Positions 55,869 to 64,000 of a DNA stretch of 64,000 nucleotides are shown here, piece by piece. Numbering within the stretch: position 1 is the first letter of the stretch; every line of letters starts with the position of its first letter. A program made the translations under genes and the position numbers. The DNA lies in contig NZ_ALVZ01000226.1 of assembly GCF_000332055.1 (NCBI RefSeq), forward strand, positions 36,127 to 100,126. The letters run 5' to 3'. This DNA is from Xenococcus sp. PCC 7305. GTDB lineage: Bacteria; Cyanobacteriota; Cyanobacteriia; Cyanobacteriales; Xenococcaceae. Below the pieces are notes generated by a model. That model did not search any database. It was not told where the DNA came from and saw only the letters and a program-made list of their open reading frames with translations.

Positions 55869-57071
55869 CTCAAGTGCGATCGCGACATGAGTCCAATGAG
55901 TTCCCCCCTGGCAAAATACTATATAGGGTTCTCGCAACGGGCCATCGGCGGAAAATTCGGAGGTGCTGCCATCAACAAATGTTCCCCCAGCCATTACTAG
56001 TTTGCTCTGGTAACCTGGCATTTCTCCAGGAACGGGTTCAACGTAGGAATCTACGGGTGAATGTTGTTGGATCGCTTTACAGAAGGCAATCAGTTTTTCG
56101 GGGCTACCGAGTTTGATGCCCTGGATAATATCTTGACGTTTCTCTAAGGGCAGCGGATTGACCTGATAGCCCAACTGATCAAAGACATGGGAAATTAGAT
56201 GCGTTCCTTTGATGGCTTCACCGACCATTTGCGGAGCTAGAAATAAACCCTGGAACATTAAACGATTTTGCTCTAAAGTTGCTCCCCCACTGCTACCAAT
56301 GCCTGGTGCTGTCAATCTGCAAGCTGCGGCTTCTACCAAATCAGCTTTGCCGGCAATATATCCTCCTGCCGTGACAATGGTTCCTCCAGGATTTTTAATC
56401 AGAGAACCTGCCATCAAATCGGCACCGATGGCTGTGGGCTCTAGAGCATCTGTGAATTCCCCATAGCAATTGTCTACAAAGCAAACTGTGTGCGGATTTT
56501 GCTCCTTGACAATAGTGACTATTTTTTGAATCTCTTCTACAGAGAGACTTTGACGCCAAGAATAACCACAGGAACGTTGAATAAGTACTAGACGAGTTTG
56601 TGGAGAAATCGACGTTTTCAGTGCATTCCAATCTATTTTTCCTGCGATCGTTAAGTCTAATTGACGGTATTGGATGTTAAACTCAGCAAGGGAGCCTTGA
56701 GAGTTCCCGCGAATACCGATAACTTCCTCTAGGGTGTCGTAAGGTGCCCCAGCAACTGCTAGCATCTCATCCCCAGGACGAAGTATTCCAAATAGAGCAC
56801 AAGCGATCGCGTGAGTTCCAGAGACAAATTGCACTCTGACAATTGCAGCTTCTGCTCCCATGACATCAGCGAATACATGGTCTAAGGTTTCTCGACCCAG
56901 ATCGTCGTGTCCGTAGCCACTAACACTGGCAAAATGTTGAACTCCTACCTTGCGATCGCGATAAGCCGTTAACACTTTTTTCAAATTGCTCTTGACCTGA
57001 GTGTCAATACCAGAAAAAATCGGTAACAGTGCTTTTTCTGCTTTTTCCAGCAGAATGTGACTATTTTTCAT
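55845..57071 (-). CDS. Methionine gamma-lyase-like PLP enzyme (aluminium-resistance family)
   Basis: The 408-residue fold-type I PLP enzyme has SLIKNPGGTIVTAGGYIAG (internal aldimine Lys), VQFVSGTHAIACALFGILRPGD and CFVDNCYGEFTDALEP. It matches the family annotated as aluminium resistance protein/methionine gamma-lyase family. The substrate is likely a sulfur amino acid, but the reaction is not proven. Its 3' end is part of the duplicated block. Confidence 0.85.
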   Translation of the reverse strand: MKNSHILLEKAEKALLPIFSGIDTQVKSNLKKVLTAYRDRKVGVQHFASVSGYGHDDLGRETLDHVFADVMGAEAAIVRVQFVSGTHAIACALFGILRPGDEMLAVAGAPYDTLEEVIGIRGNSQGSLAEFNIQYRQLDLTIAGKIDWNALKTSISPQTRLVLIQRSCGYSWRQSLSVEEIQKIVTIVKEQNPHTVCFVDNCYGEFTDALEPTAIGADLMAGSLIKNPGGTIVTAGGYIAGKADLVEAAACRLTAPGIGSSGGATLEQNRLMFQGLFLAPQMVGEAIKGTHLISHVFDQLGYQVNPLPLEKRQDIIQGIKLGSPEKLIAFCKAIQQHSPVDSYVEPVPGEMPGYQSKLVMAGGTFVDGSTSEFSADGPLREPYIVFCQGGTHWTHVAIALEAAIEAIN

Positions 57072-57247
57072 GCAGAGAAAATATTTATTTTTAGGTTAAA
57101 TTAACATCGAAAACTGTTTCCAGATTCTATAACGAAACTGGAATCTCTATCGGTAGTTGATTCTATGAATAAATTGCTACTGCAAAAATTTCGGTTATTC
57201 GGCAACAAGTAAAAGGTAACAACCAATATATAGCCTTATTTTTTGCT

Positions 57248-57276
57248 TTTTGCTACTCCCAGTTTTTGCCTATACT
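57248..57276 (+). promoter_or_regulatory. Candidate promoter of the desaturase gene
   Basis: A TATACT -10 hexamer (57271) lies 17 bases after a poor -35 (TTTTGC), leaving a leader of about 45 bases. Confidence 0.3.
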
Positions 57277-57327
57277 ATAGTCTGGCAAAACAATAATTCA
57301 TACAATGTTGAGATTTCAGGTTATTAA

Positions 57328-58152
57328 ATGACAATTGCTACATCAGAAAGACGACCCATAGCTTGGGGAATAGTATTATACATGGCATCGATCCACTTGA
57401 TCGCATTGCTGGCATTTTTCCCAAGCAACTTTAGTTGGGGAGCAGTCGGGGTTGCTTTTGCCCTTTATTGCATTACCGAGTGGGGGATTACTGTAGGATT
57501 TCATCGTCTAGCTACTCATCGTAGTTTTGAAGCCCCCAAATTTGTAGAATACTTTTTTATATTTTTAGGTACCCTTGCTTGTCAAGGTGGTCCTTTCGAA
57601 TGGATTGGACTGCACCGTGTTCATCATAAATTTTCTGATACCCAACCTGATCCTCATGATTCCAATCGTGGTTTTTGGTGGAGTCATATGGGATGGATGT
57701 TATTTGAAAATCCTGCCGATGAAGAAGCTAAACGTTATATAAAAGACATTGAGAACGACTCTTTTTATCAGTTTTGTCAAAAATTCATGGTTCCGATTCA
57801 AGTTGTATTGGGCTTAATCCTGTTCTTTTCGGGAGGTTGGTCTTTTGTGATTTGGGGAATTTTTGTTCGCTTGGTAGTTGTTTTCCACTGTACTTGGTTG
57901 GTCAACAGTGCAACCCATAAGTTTGGTTATCAAAGTCATGAGTCTAATGATAGTTCTCGTAATTGTTGGTGGGTGGCTGCTCTAACTTTCGGTGAAGGTT
58001 GGCACAACAATCACCATGCCTATCAATATTCTGCTCGCCATGGTTTGGCCTGGTGGGAGATTGATATTACTTGGATGATTATTAAAACTCTAGAGACTTT
58101 TGGTTTAGCAAAAAACATTAAGTTACCTCCGAAAGAAGCTCAACAAGCATAG
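57328..58152 (+). CDS. desC: Acyl-lipid delta-9 fatty acid desaturase
   Basis: The 274-residue membrane enzyme introduces a double bond in glycerolipid-bound acyl chains using ferredoxin. The three His boxes are complete: HRLATH (59-64), HRVHHKF (96-100) and HNNHHAY (about 234-239). The spacing and length match DesC. In cyanobacteria it contributes to membrane fluidity at low temperature. Confidence 0.94.
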   Translation: MTIATSERRPIAWGIVLYMASIHLIALLAFFPSNFSWGAVGVAFALYCITEWGITVGFHRLATHRSFEAPKFVEYFFIFLGTLACQGGPFEWIGLHRVHHKFSDTQPDPHDSNRGFWWSHMGWMLFENPADEEAKRYIKDIENDSFYQFCQKFMVPIQVVLGLILFFSGGWSFVIWGIFVRLVVVFHCTWLVNSATHKFGYQSHESNDSSRNCWWVAALTFGEGWHNNHHAYQYSARHGLAWWEIDITWMIIKTLETFGLAKNIKLPPKEAQQA

Positions 58153-58533
58153 AATTGAGAATTTAAGGAGTACGAAAAAAGTAGTAAAAGGTCGGAATTT
58201 TCAGTTAACGAATATCGTTAGTTTTCTGGCCGATTACAGCACTAAGATTAATAGGTGATGGATGAGTTGATTGTCCGTTGTCTATTTTTTTTTGAAGGCA
58301 GAGGGTTTTTTGAAGGCAGAAGGCAGATGGCAGAGGGCAGGGAATTTCCTAATAATCAAACCCTAGATTTGTCCAGGATAGTACAGGACAAAACACCGGA
58401 CGAGATCGTGTGGTAGGGGCGAACGGCCGTTCGCCCCTACGGGGATAATATTGACCTAATTTAAAGAGCACTTAATATAGTATGCGTGATTTTGTGTCGA
58501 AGACAAAGTGCAAGAAGGCAAAAGGGCAAAGGG
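58153..58533. other. Repeat-rich intergenic region without a gene
   Basis: The 381-bp gap contains GGCAGA-type low-complexity repeats (58295-58340) and a perfect 28-bp palindrome (58413-58440). No convincing open frame is seen. Confidence 0.6.
58413..58440. repeat. Perfect 28-bp palindrome
   Basis: The left arm GTAGGGGCGAACGG is perfectly complementary to the right arm, making a cruciform or strong hairpin with no loop. It is GC-rich in an AT-rich region. Very similar GTAGGGGCG palindromes are dispersed in cyanobacterial genomes. Confidence 0.9.
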
Positions 58534-60474
58534 CTAGGGAGTCCTCGGCACCATACATACAACTCGAAACCCGATATCGTCGTAGTCGAGCTCGGGATTA
58601 TAGTTGACGCGGGCAGCTGAGCGGCAATTAACAGGAACGTCGAGCCAGGAACCACTACGCACTACTTTCGTGTTACTTTTGCTTGATAACCAAGCACTTT
58701 CATCAGTGGGGGAATTCTTATAATTACTATGCCAATCGTCCTCACACCATTCCCAAACATTCCCATGTATGTCGCTCAGACCAAAACCGTTAGCAACTTT
58801 AAAATATCCGATAGGGGTTGTTTGTTCGCGGAAAATTCCTTTGGAACCTTGGTCATAATTTCCTGGATAAACTTTGCCGTTAATTTCCCAATCAGTTCCT
58901 CTGTAGTTGGCCAAATCGGTGCTGATCGTTTCTCCAAAGTGAAATGGGGTCTTTGTGCCAGCACGCGCTGCATATTCCCATTCTGCTTCTGTGGGTAGGC
59001 GGTATTGTTGATTTGTTCTCTTGCTCAAGCGAGCGCAAAATTCTTGAGCATCATACCAAGAAACCTGTTCTACTGGTCTAGTCCATCTCTCTATTCCTTC
59101 ATAATCTTCTTTAAACTTAGATGGATCAGGATTTAGTTCTCTTGCTACCTGTTCCCAACCTGCAACCTCTCGCCATTGCGCTTGAGTGACCGGATAACGT
59201 CCCATCAAAAAACTAGCTACATTTACTTGATGCTGTGGTGCTTCATTTTTATACCAATCCGAATCATAGGTTTTACAAAGCCATTCTATTTCTTCATTTC
59301 TTGTTCCCATCCAGAAACTACCACTAGGAATAACAACCATTTCTAGAGTGACGCTATTGCTCAACTCCTCAACGTAATATTCTGTCCTTTTGGTTTTCCG
59401 TTGAATTTCTTGGCCTTGAGCATTAACCGTAACCACCTCGAAAGTAAAAAATGTCTTTTTGTGCTCTATTTCTGCCTCCTCCAAAATAGCCCTAGAAATT
59501 TCTGCTACTTCTGAGTCGAACAAATTCAAACTTGCTTGTAAGTCCTTCAATTGCTGCTCAATTTGCCGATTAAAAGGATAATAACCCTGTTCAATAGTTT
59601 GTCTCAAAACATTTTGATAATTGGTTTTTGCCTGTTCAATTTGCCCTAACTCTGCCTGCAAAATCTCATTCGCGACTGATTCTGAGATTCCCAACTCCTT
59701 GGCCAAAGTAGCAAGTTGAAACTTCTCAATAGGGGTTAGTTTGCGATCTGCTAAATACTGCTGGATTCTTTCTCGATATTTTTGCTGCGGATTGTGGTTA
59801 ACAGCGACAGGATTATTTTTTATGGGCTGAGTTACCGTTTGTTGAGTGCTCATTGCTGCTTTTTTGAGCAAAATTGGCTTGAGATGTTCGGGTAAACTTT
59901 CTAGAGATTCCGCTTGAACCAAATCAACAGGGATCATTTGCCGGGTTTTGCCAGAATAATTAGCATATTCCCAAAGAATCGCATTGCTTCCTAGTTTAAA
60001 AGCTTCTTCAATATTTTTGCCGTAGCCCAGACTGTCATAAAACCCAATAGAAAATGCGATCGCAGCTTGATCAAAAACCGTATCTCTCATGCCAATGACA
60101 TAATCCACATGTTTGACAATAGCCTTAGCTTGAAACTCGGCATAACAAGCATTGAGCAACACACATTTGATTGAAGGGAAATTGGCAAATAATCCGGCTA
60201 AAGCTTCACCTGTGACTGCTTTTTCCTTGCCAGCAGCATCAGAAATCACTAATCCCGCTTTGCCCTTGCCATGACCAGAAAAATGCACGATATTAGGATT
60301 GAACTTGAGTAGAGCTCTCCGAAAATCTCTGGGGCGAACTTCCCATTTTTGGATTAGCTCAAATTCTTGGGATAGCTTAGATATTTGTAAAGCTTCTTCA
60401 ATTTCTCTAGCTTCTTTCTCTAAATTCAGACGCTCTGTTGACTGAGGATTCGCAGCAAGAAAAAGAATTTTCAT
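58534..60474 (-). CDS. CHAT protease fused to FGE/SUMF1-like domain
   Basis: The 646-residue protein has a CHAT domain (about 1-200) with the catalytic His in VHFSGHGKG and Cys in VLLNACYAE. A helical linker (about 230-365) and an FGE-like domain (about 385-640) follow, with MVVIPSGSFWMGT, HQVNVASFLMGRYPVTQAQW, YRLPTEAEWEYAARAG, GNVWEWCEDDW and VRSGSWLDVP. The two active-site Cys of sulfatase-activating enzymes are not present at the expected position (SGSWLDVPVNCRSAAR), so that part is probably a binding module. No toxin or effector partner is apparent nearby. Confidence 0.9.
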   Translation of the reverse strand: MKILFLAANPQSTERLNLEKEAREIEEALQISKLSQEFELIQKWEVRPRDFRRALLKFNPNIVHFSGHGKGKAGLVISDAAGKEKAVTGEALAGLFANFPSIKCVLLNACYAEFQAKAIVKHVDYVIGMRDTVFDQAAIAFSIGFYDSLGYGKNIEEAFKLGSNAILWEYANYSGKTRQMIPVDLVQAESLESLPEHLKPILLKKAAMSTQQTVTQPIKNNPVAVNHNPQQKYRERIQQYLADRKLTPIEKFQLATLAKELGISESVANEILQAELGQIEQAKTNYQNVLRQTIEQGYYPFNRQIEQQLKDLQASLNLFDSEVAEISRAILEEAEIEHKKTFFTFEVVTVNAQGQEIQRKTKRTEYYVEELSNSVTLEMVVIPSGSFWMGTRNEEIEWLCKTYDSDWYKNEAPQHQVNVASFLMGRYPVTQAQWREVAGWEQVARELNPDPSKFKEDYEGIERWTRPVEQVSWYDAQEFCARLSKRTNQQYRLPTEAEWEYAARAGTKTPFHFGETISTDLANYRGTDWEINGKVYPGNYDQGSKGIFREQTTPIGYFKVANGFGLSDIHGNVWEWCEDDWHSNYKNSPTDESAWLSSKSNTKVVRSGSWLDVPVNCRSAARVNYNPELDYDDIGFRVVCMVPRTP

Positions 60475-60512
60475 GGGGTGAAGGTTATGAGGAAAAACTT
60501 TTGACTTCTCTT

Positions 60513-60555
60513 GGTGCGCGTTCCTTAGAAGAGGGAACTTCGTCAGGGTCGCACC
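60513..60555. repeat. Nested inverted repeat
   Basis: GGTGCG pairs with CGCACC (6 bp), and inside GTTCC pairs with GGAAC (5 bp). It is flanked by three copies of TTTTGACTT. It resembles dispersed cyanobacterial hairpin repeats and lies between the CHAT-FGE and FKBP genes, where it may also end the FKBP transcript. Confidence 0.55.
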
Positions 60556-60586
60556 GCTTTTGACTTTTGACTTCCGCGCAGCGGCA

Positions 60587-61009
60587 CTAGTCTGCTTCTC
60601 GTAAGATTTTTATCTCAACTATCAATTTAGCATTTTGGGGAATCACTCCAGGGATGCCCCGTTCTCCATAACCAAGATGAGGACTAATGACGACTTTTCT
60701 ATAACCTCCTACTCTCATCCCCTGAACAGCATAGAAAATCCCAGGAATTAAATTTTCGCGGTCAATTCGCACTCGATGCTCAAAAAAACCATCATCCTCA
60801 ACCTGTAAATTTTGATCTACTGAATGAGATAAACATTTATTGGGGACTTTTATTACCTCACCTCTATTCAGAGTCAGCCGAATCGCCACCACATAACATC
60901 GTTGGCGTTGCACATCCTTTCCTGTGCCTTCGGTTTCTGCAACCAGTTTGACACCCTTTTTTAACTTCAGTTCGACGATTTTTTTTTGATTAAATTTCTC
61001 AAGTTGCAC
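60587..61009 (-). CDS. FKBP-type peptidyl-prolyl isomerase-like protein
   Basis: The protein of about 140 residues has an FKBP fold at the C-terminus: GIFYAVQGMRVGGYRKVVISP, GYGERGIPGVIPQNAKLIVEI. The first half is an atypical extended N-terminus (KLVAETEGTGKDVQRQRCY). Start GTG (61009) is the best in-frame choice; an upstream TTG would lie in an AATCCCC repeat. A nearly identical copy of its first codons and upstream DNA recurs at the window end. Confidence 0.7.
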   Translation of the reverse strand: MQLEKFNQKKIVELKLKKGVKLVAETEGTGKDVQRQRCYVVAIRLTLNRGEVIKVPNKCLSHSVDQNLQVEDDGFFEHRVRIDRENLIPGIFYAVQGMRVGGYRKVVISPHLGYGERGIPGVIPQNAKLIVEIKILREAD

Positions 61010-61128
61010 AACGAAATAATAGGCTTTTCCCCAAATCCCCAAATCCCCAAATCCTTATTCAGAACTAATAAATTTTACACTCATCGAACTCAGGTTTGTT
61101 CAGGTTCATCTTGTTTCGCGCAAATTAA

Positions 61129-61929
61129 TTATTTGGAACCCTTAGATTGGCAAGAACTACTTTCCTTATGACCATCATCCATAATGGTTTCGCAAAAAAT
61201 AGCCCCCCTAAGATCTACTCGGCTCAGATTGGCCTCATGCAAATTAGCTTCGCTCAAGTCTGCTCGGCTCAAGTTAGCTTCATTTAGGTTGGCGAGATAA
61301 AGATAAGCTTCACTAAGATTGGCTCGGCTCAGGTCAGCCTTATTCAGGTCAGCTCCCCGCAGATTTACGCCTTTCAGGTTAGCAGCTCTTAGATCAGCTC
61401 CACTAAGATCTACTTCACTTAGGTTAGCTCTAATCAGCTGTGCTTCTCTTAGATCAGCATCATTTAGATCGGCATCATTTAAATTGGCCCCATTGAGGTT
61501 AACTCGACTCAGATTAACTCGACTCAGATCAGCTTCACTCAGATCGGCTCCACTCAGGTCGGCTCCACTCAGATTGGCCCCACTCAAGTCAACCCCACTG
61601 AGGTTAACACCACTCAAGTTAGATTGAGAAAGATCGAATTCTTTAAGTGAAAGCAAAGATCTCTCCTCTGAGTTAGGAATAAGATTCTTGGGCTGAGCTG
61701 ATTGGTTTTTGGAAACTTGAATATTGTCAGCTATAGATATTTGATGTTGACCAACTTCAGCTTGAGCAATATTTCCCTTCCTAGCGTTGCTTTGATTCTC
61801 GTATAAAAAAATCACGGAGGAAATTCCGATAACAGTGATCGCACTAATCACAGAACCCAATACCGATCTTCTATGAGCTTTTTGCTTGCAATAACTGTTT
61901 TTTTGACCAAGTGGAGCTATTAAACGCAT
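61129..61929 (-). CDS. Membrane-anchored pentapeptide-repeat protein
   Basis: The 266-residue protein has one N-terminal hydrophobic helix (about 22-43) and about 30 tandem A(D/N)LSx pentapeptides (about 95-245) forming a right-handed quadrilateral beta-helix. The tail has two Cys. Such proteins are frequent in cyanobacteria and may be lumenal or periplasmic; the function is usually unknown. A long overlapping frame on the plus strand is a repeat-driven shadow. Confidence 0.88.
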   Translation of the reverse strand: MRLIAPLGQKNSYCKQKAHRRSVLGSVISAITVIGISSVIFLYENQSNARKGNIAQAEVGQHQISIADNIQVSKNQSAQPKNLIPNSEERSLLSLKEFDLSQSNLSGVNLSGVDLSGANLSGADLSGADLSEADLSRVNLSRVNLNGANLNDADLNDADLREAQLIRANLSEVDLSGADLRAANLKGVNLRGADLNKADLSRANLSEAYLYLANLNEANLSRADLSEANLHEANLSRVDLRGAIFCETIMDDGHKESSSCQSKGSK

Positions 61930-62090
61930 AATCTTTAATTTATTCCAAAGACAGGAAAATTATACTTTTTTTAGCAGATTAATCATCTTGTTTTTATTAA
62001 TACTATTGTTTATTGCTTATCGCCTGAAAACTTTTATAATTCCCTCAACTCAAGTAGGATTATTATATAAATCTATTGTATTGAAGCTCC

Positions 62091-63773
62091 ATGTTTAATT
62101 GGTTTCGTCGTCGTCATAATAAAAAAGAATCATCAGAAAATTTACCAGAAACAAAAACAACCCCAGAAACTCCTGAAACCCCAACCGTAGAAGCAGAAGA
62201 AACCTCTCAGACGCAAACCCAAGAAGATTATCTTGCTTGGGCTAAAACTGCTTATCAAAATATTCAACAGAGAAAAGAAGAACAAGAGACCACTACAGAA
62301 ACTGTCCCCGAAGCAACAGAAACTATAGCAGAAACCACAGAAGCTGTAGAACCTGAACCTACAGAAGAATTAGAATCATCAGCTACAGAAGAAATAGCCG
62401 AAACTATCCCAGTTGCCGAAGAAACAACTGAAGAGACAGCAGAAGAGACAGCGGTGCCCGAAGCGATAGTAGAAGTTGCTGAAGCCGAGCCCACGGAAAT
62501 AATCGAAGAAACTGTTGAAGAAGCCCCAGAGGAAGTAGCAGCCGAGGCTCCAGAAGTAATAGAAGAGAAACCAGAGATCCAAGAGACCCCAGCAGTTGTA
62601 GTTGCAGAAGCACCAGAAGAAGCGGTCGAAGCCCCGGTAGAAGCCCCAGCAGAAGCGGAACCGCCACAAAATATTCCTGTTTGGATGCAAAAATCCGAGG
62701 GATTAGAAAAGCTCAAGGAAACTGCGATCGCGCCTACGGTAGAAGAGCCGGAAGTCACCGAACCAGAACTAGATGAAGATTTTGTCTGGTCGGCAAAAGT
62801 GCTTGCTCAACAGGGTAGAACTCCTGAGGATATCTCCCAAGAAGAGATTAATTGGCTAACAAAACTTCGCCAAGGACTGGGCAAAACCCGTCGTAGTCTG
62901 GTTGTTCAACTCAAATCTGTCGTCGGACAGGGGCCTCTCAACAAAGATGCGGTCATGGAAATCGAGGCTCTGTTATTACAAGCAGATGTGGGCATTGAAG
63001 CTACGGATTTTATTATTGAAACCTTGCAAGAAAAACTTAGAGAAGAAGCTTTGCCCCCCGAACAGGCGATCGCCTATCTCAAATCGATTTTGCAAACAAT
63101 TTTGGATAAACCTCTCAAAGGCCAAGATAATCAGGACTTTGTCCCCGAAAAAGACACTCTCAATATTTGGTTGCTCACCGGAGTCAATGGTGCAGGCAAA
63201 ACTACCACTATTGGGAAACTTGCTAATTTGGGCAAACAATCGGGTTATAGTTGCCTGATTGCTGCTGCCGATACCTTCCGTGCTGCTGCTGTCGAACAGG
63301 TAAAAGTTTGGGGAGCTAGAACTGATACCCCAGTGATTGCCAATCCTGGTCAAAATACTGATCCTGCTGCGGTAGTGTTTGATGCGATCGCCGCTGCCAA
63401 TTCTCGCAATACGGAATTGCTTTTGGTTGATACCGCAGGTAGGTTACAGAACAAGAAGAATTTAATGGCGGAACTTGCTAAGATACGACGGATTATCGAT
63501 AAAAAAGCCCCCAATGCTACTATCGAATCTTTGCTTGTGTTGGATGCAACTCTGGGGCAGAACGGGCTTCGTCAAGCTCAAGTCTTTAGTGAAGCGGCTC
63601 AACTAAGCGGAGTTGTCTTGACCAAACTAGATGGTACTGCCAAGGGTGGTGTTGCTCTGGCTGTGGCACAACAATTGGATCTCCCAATCCGTTTTGTTGG
63701 TGCAGGGGAAGGGATTGAAGATTTACGTCCTTTTTCTAGTTATGAGTTTGTCGAGGCTTTAATCAACGGTTAA
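62091..63773 (+). CDS. ftsY: Signal recognition particle receptor FtsY
   Basis: FtsY docks SRP-bound ribosomes at the membrane. The 560-residue protein has a long Glu/Thr/Val/Pro-rich acidic N-terminal domain (about 1-235), typical but extended here. The NG domain has TGVNGAGKTTTIGKLANLG (P-loop), ADTFRAAAVEQVKVW, LLLVDTAGRLQNKKNLM, VLTKLDGTAKGG and FVGAGEGIEDLRPF. The start is fixed by FNWFRRRHNKK at the N-terminus. Confidence 0.95.
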   Translation: MFNWFRRRHNKKESSENLPETKTTPETPETPTVEAEETSQTQTQEDYLAWAKTAYQNIQQRKEEQETTTETVPEATETIAETTEAVEPEPTEELESSATEEIAETIPVAEETTEETAEETAVPEAIVEVAEAEPTEIIEETVEEAPEEVAAEAPEVIEEKPEIQETPAVVVAEAPEEAVEAPVEAPAEAEPPQNIPVWMQKSEGLEKLKETAIAPTVEEPEVTEPELDEDFVWSAKVLAQQGRTPEDISQEEINWLTKLRQGLGKTRRSLVVQLKSVVGQGPLNKDAVMEIEALLLQADVGIEATDFIIETLQEKLREEALPPEQAIAYLKSILQTILDKPLKGQDNQDFVPEKDTLNIWLLTGVNGAGKTTTIGKLANLGKQSGYSCLIAAADTFRAAAVEQVKVWGARTDTPVIANPGQNTDPAAVVFDAIAAANSRNTELLLVDTAGRLQNKKNLMAELAKIRRIIDKKAPNATIESLLVLDATLGQNGLRQAQVFSEAAQLSGVVLTKLDGTAKGGVALAVAQQLDLPIRFVGAGEGIEDLRPFSSYEFVEALING

Positions 63774-64000
63774 TTAAGTTAATTGCGAGTAAAAGGTTTT
63801 AGGTGTTGGGTGTTAGGTGTTAGGGAGATCCCGAAAAACGATGAATTCAGCAATGATAGGCATAAAAATTCTTTATATCTAAGATATTCTTCGATATAAG
63901 TCAAAATATGATTTTTTTGATTAAATTTCCCAAGTTAAACAACGAAGTAATAAGCTTTTCCCTAGATCCCCAAATCCCCAAATCCCCAAGTCCTTATTCA
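63774..64000. other. Repeat-containing tail of the window; duplicated FKBP 5' segment
   Basis: 63790-63825 is a GTGTTAGG-type low-complexity repeat. 63910-64000 is about 85% identical to 60978-61061, the start region of the FKBP gene including the AATCCCC tandem array. On the minus strand it could be the 5' end of a related gene to the right, but the frame is not kept after the duplicated codons. No gene is called. Confidence 0.6.

Noticed and set aside
61319..61627. 102-codon plus-strand frame opposite the pentapeptide gene
   Set aside because: It is a repetitive shadow (Arg/Ser/Leu-rich) produced by the pentapeptide codons.
62264..62758. Long Ser/Ala/Gly-rich minus-strand frame opposite ftsY
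   Set aside because: It is an artefact of the Glu/Thr/Ala-rich FtsY N-terminal codons on the opposite strand.

Overview
The window comes from a cyanobacterium. GCGATCGC (HIP1) octamers are scattered through almost all of it. It encodes oxygenic-photosynthesis proteins (ChlM, Thf1/Psb29), squalene-hopene cyclase, an acyl-lipid desaturase, a PatA-type response regulator and a type IV pilus-type chemotaxis operon. The DNA is moderately AT-rich. Most of the window is ordinary core chromosome with short operons on both strands; I cannot name the genus. No tRNA, rRNA, CRISPR array or intact insertion sequence was seen.

Layout. 0-4 kb: the 5' end of an ftsH-like gene, aroA, a DUF4340/SemiSWEET pair and cdsA. 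4-15.4 kb: a seven-gene Pix/Pil-type phototaxis operon (PatA-type regulator, CheY, CheW, two GAF-containing receptors, a hybrid CheA with two receiver domains, and a second CheW). 15.5-18.8 kb: a small membrane protein, chlM, dxr, a 660-bp gap holding a minus-strand terminator and an interrupted small reading frame, and an RRM RNA-binding protein. 18.8-34.3 kb: shc, a lipase-like hydrolase, DUF423, a Ser/Thr kinase, a CHASE2-GGDEF-EAL protein divergent from a DUF928 protein, a WecG-type glycosyltransferase, YbjQ, a degenerate ADP-ribosylglycohydrolase, a 7TM-HD phosphodiesterase, dut and thf1.

34.4-40.5 kb is accessory DNA. A C39-peptidase/ABC exporter of the NHLP bacteriocin type is followed by a very AT-rich, HIP1-free stretch bounded by two direct repeats of about 61 bp. 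Inside are tandem duplicates of unknown small genes, a paralogue stopped by an in-frame TAG, a 360-codon gene split by TGA, a frameshifted RTX-like gene and short relics of further copies. The likeliest reading is a decaying cargo or immunity-type island.

40.8-43.9 kb: a compact operon of a RimB-type retropepsin, a 7TM protein with a transglutaminase-like domain and a RimK-like ATP-grasp ligase, probably a peptide-tagging/untagging system. 43.9-54.8 kb: two small membrane or secreted proteins, a membrane-anchored YvcK/CofD-like protein, a BlaI/M56 peptidase pair, a PPC-repeat protein, DUF4079, an MFS transporter, recO and a dynamin-like GTPase. 54.9-55.9 kb: a GxxExxY (PD-(D/E)XK) gene embedded in partial copies of its own ends. 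55.8-64 kb: a methionine gamma-lyase-like PLP enzyme, desC, a CHAT-FGE fusion, an FKBP, a pentapeptide-repeat protein and ftsY. Gene boundaries often carry short low-complexity repeats.
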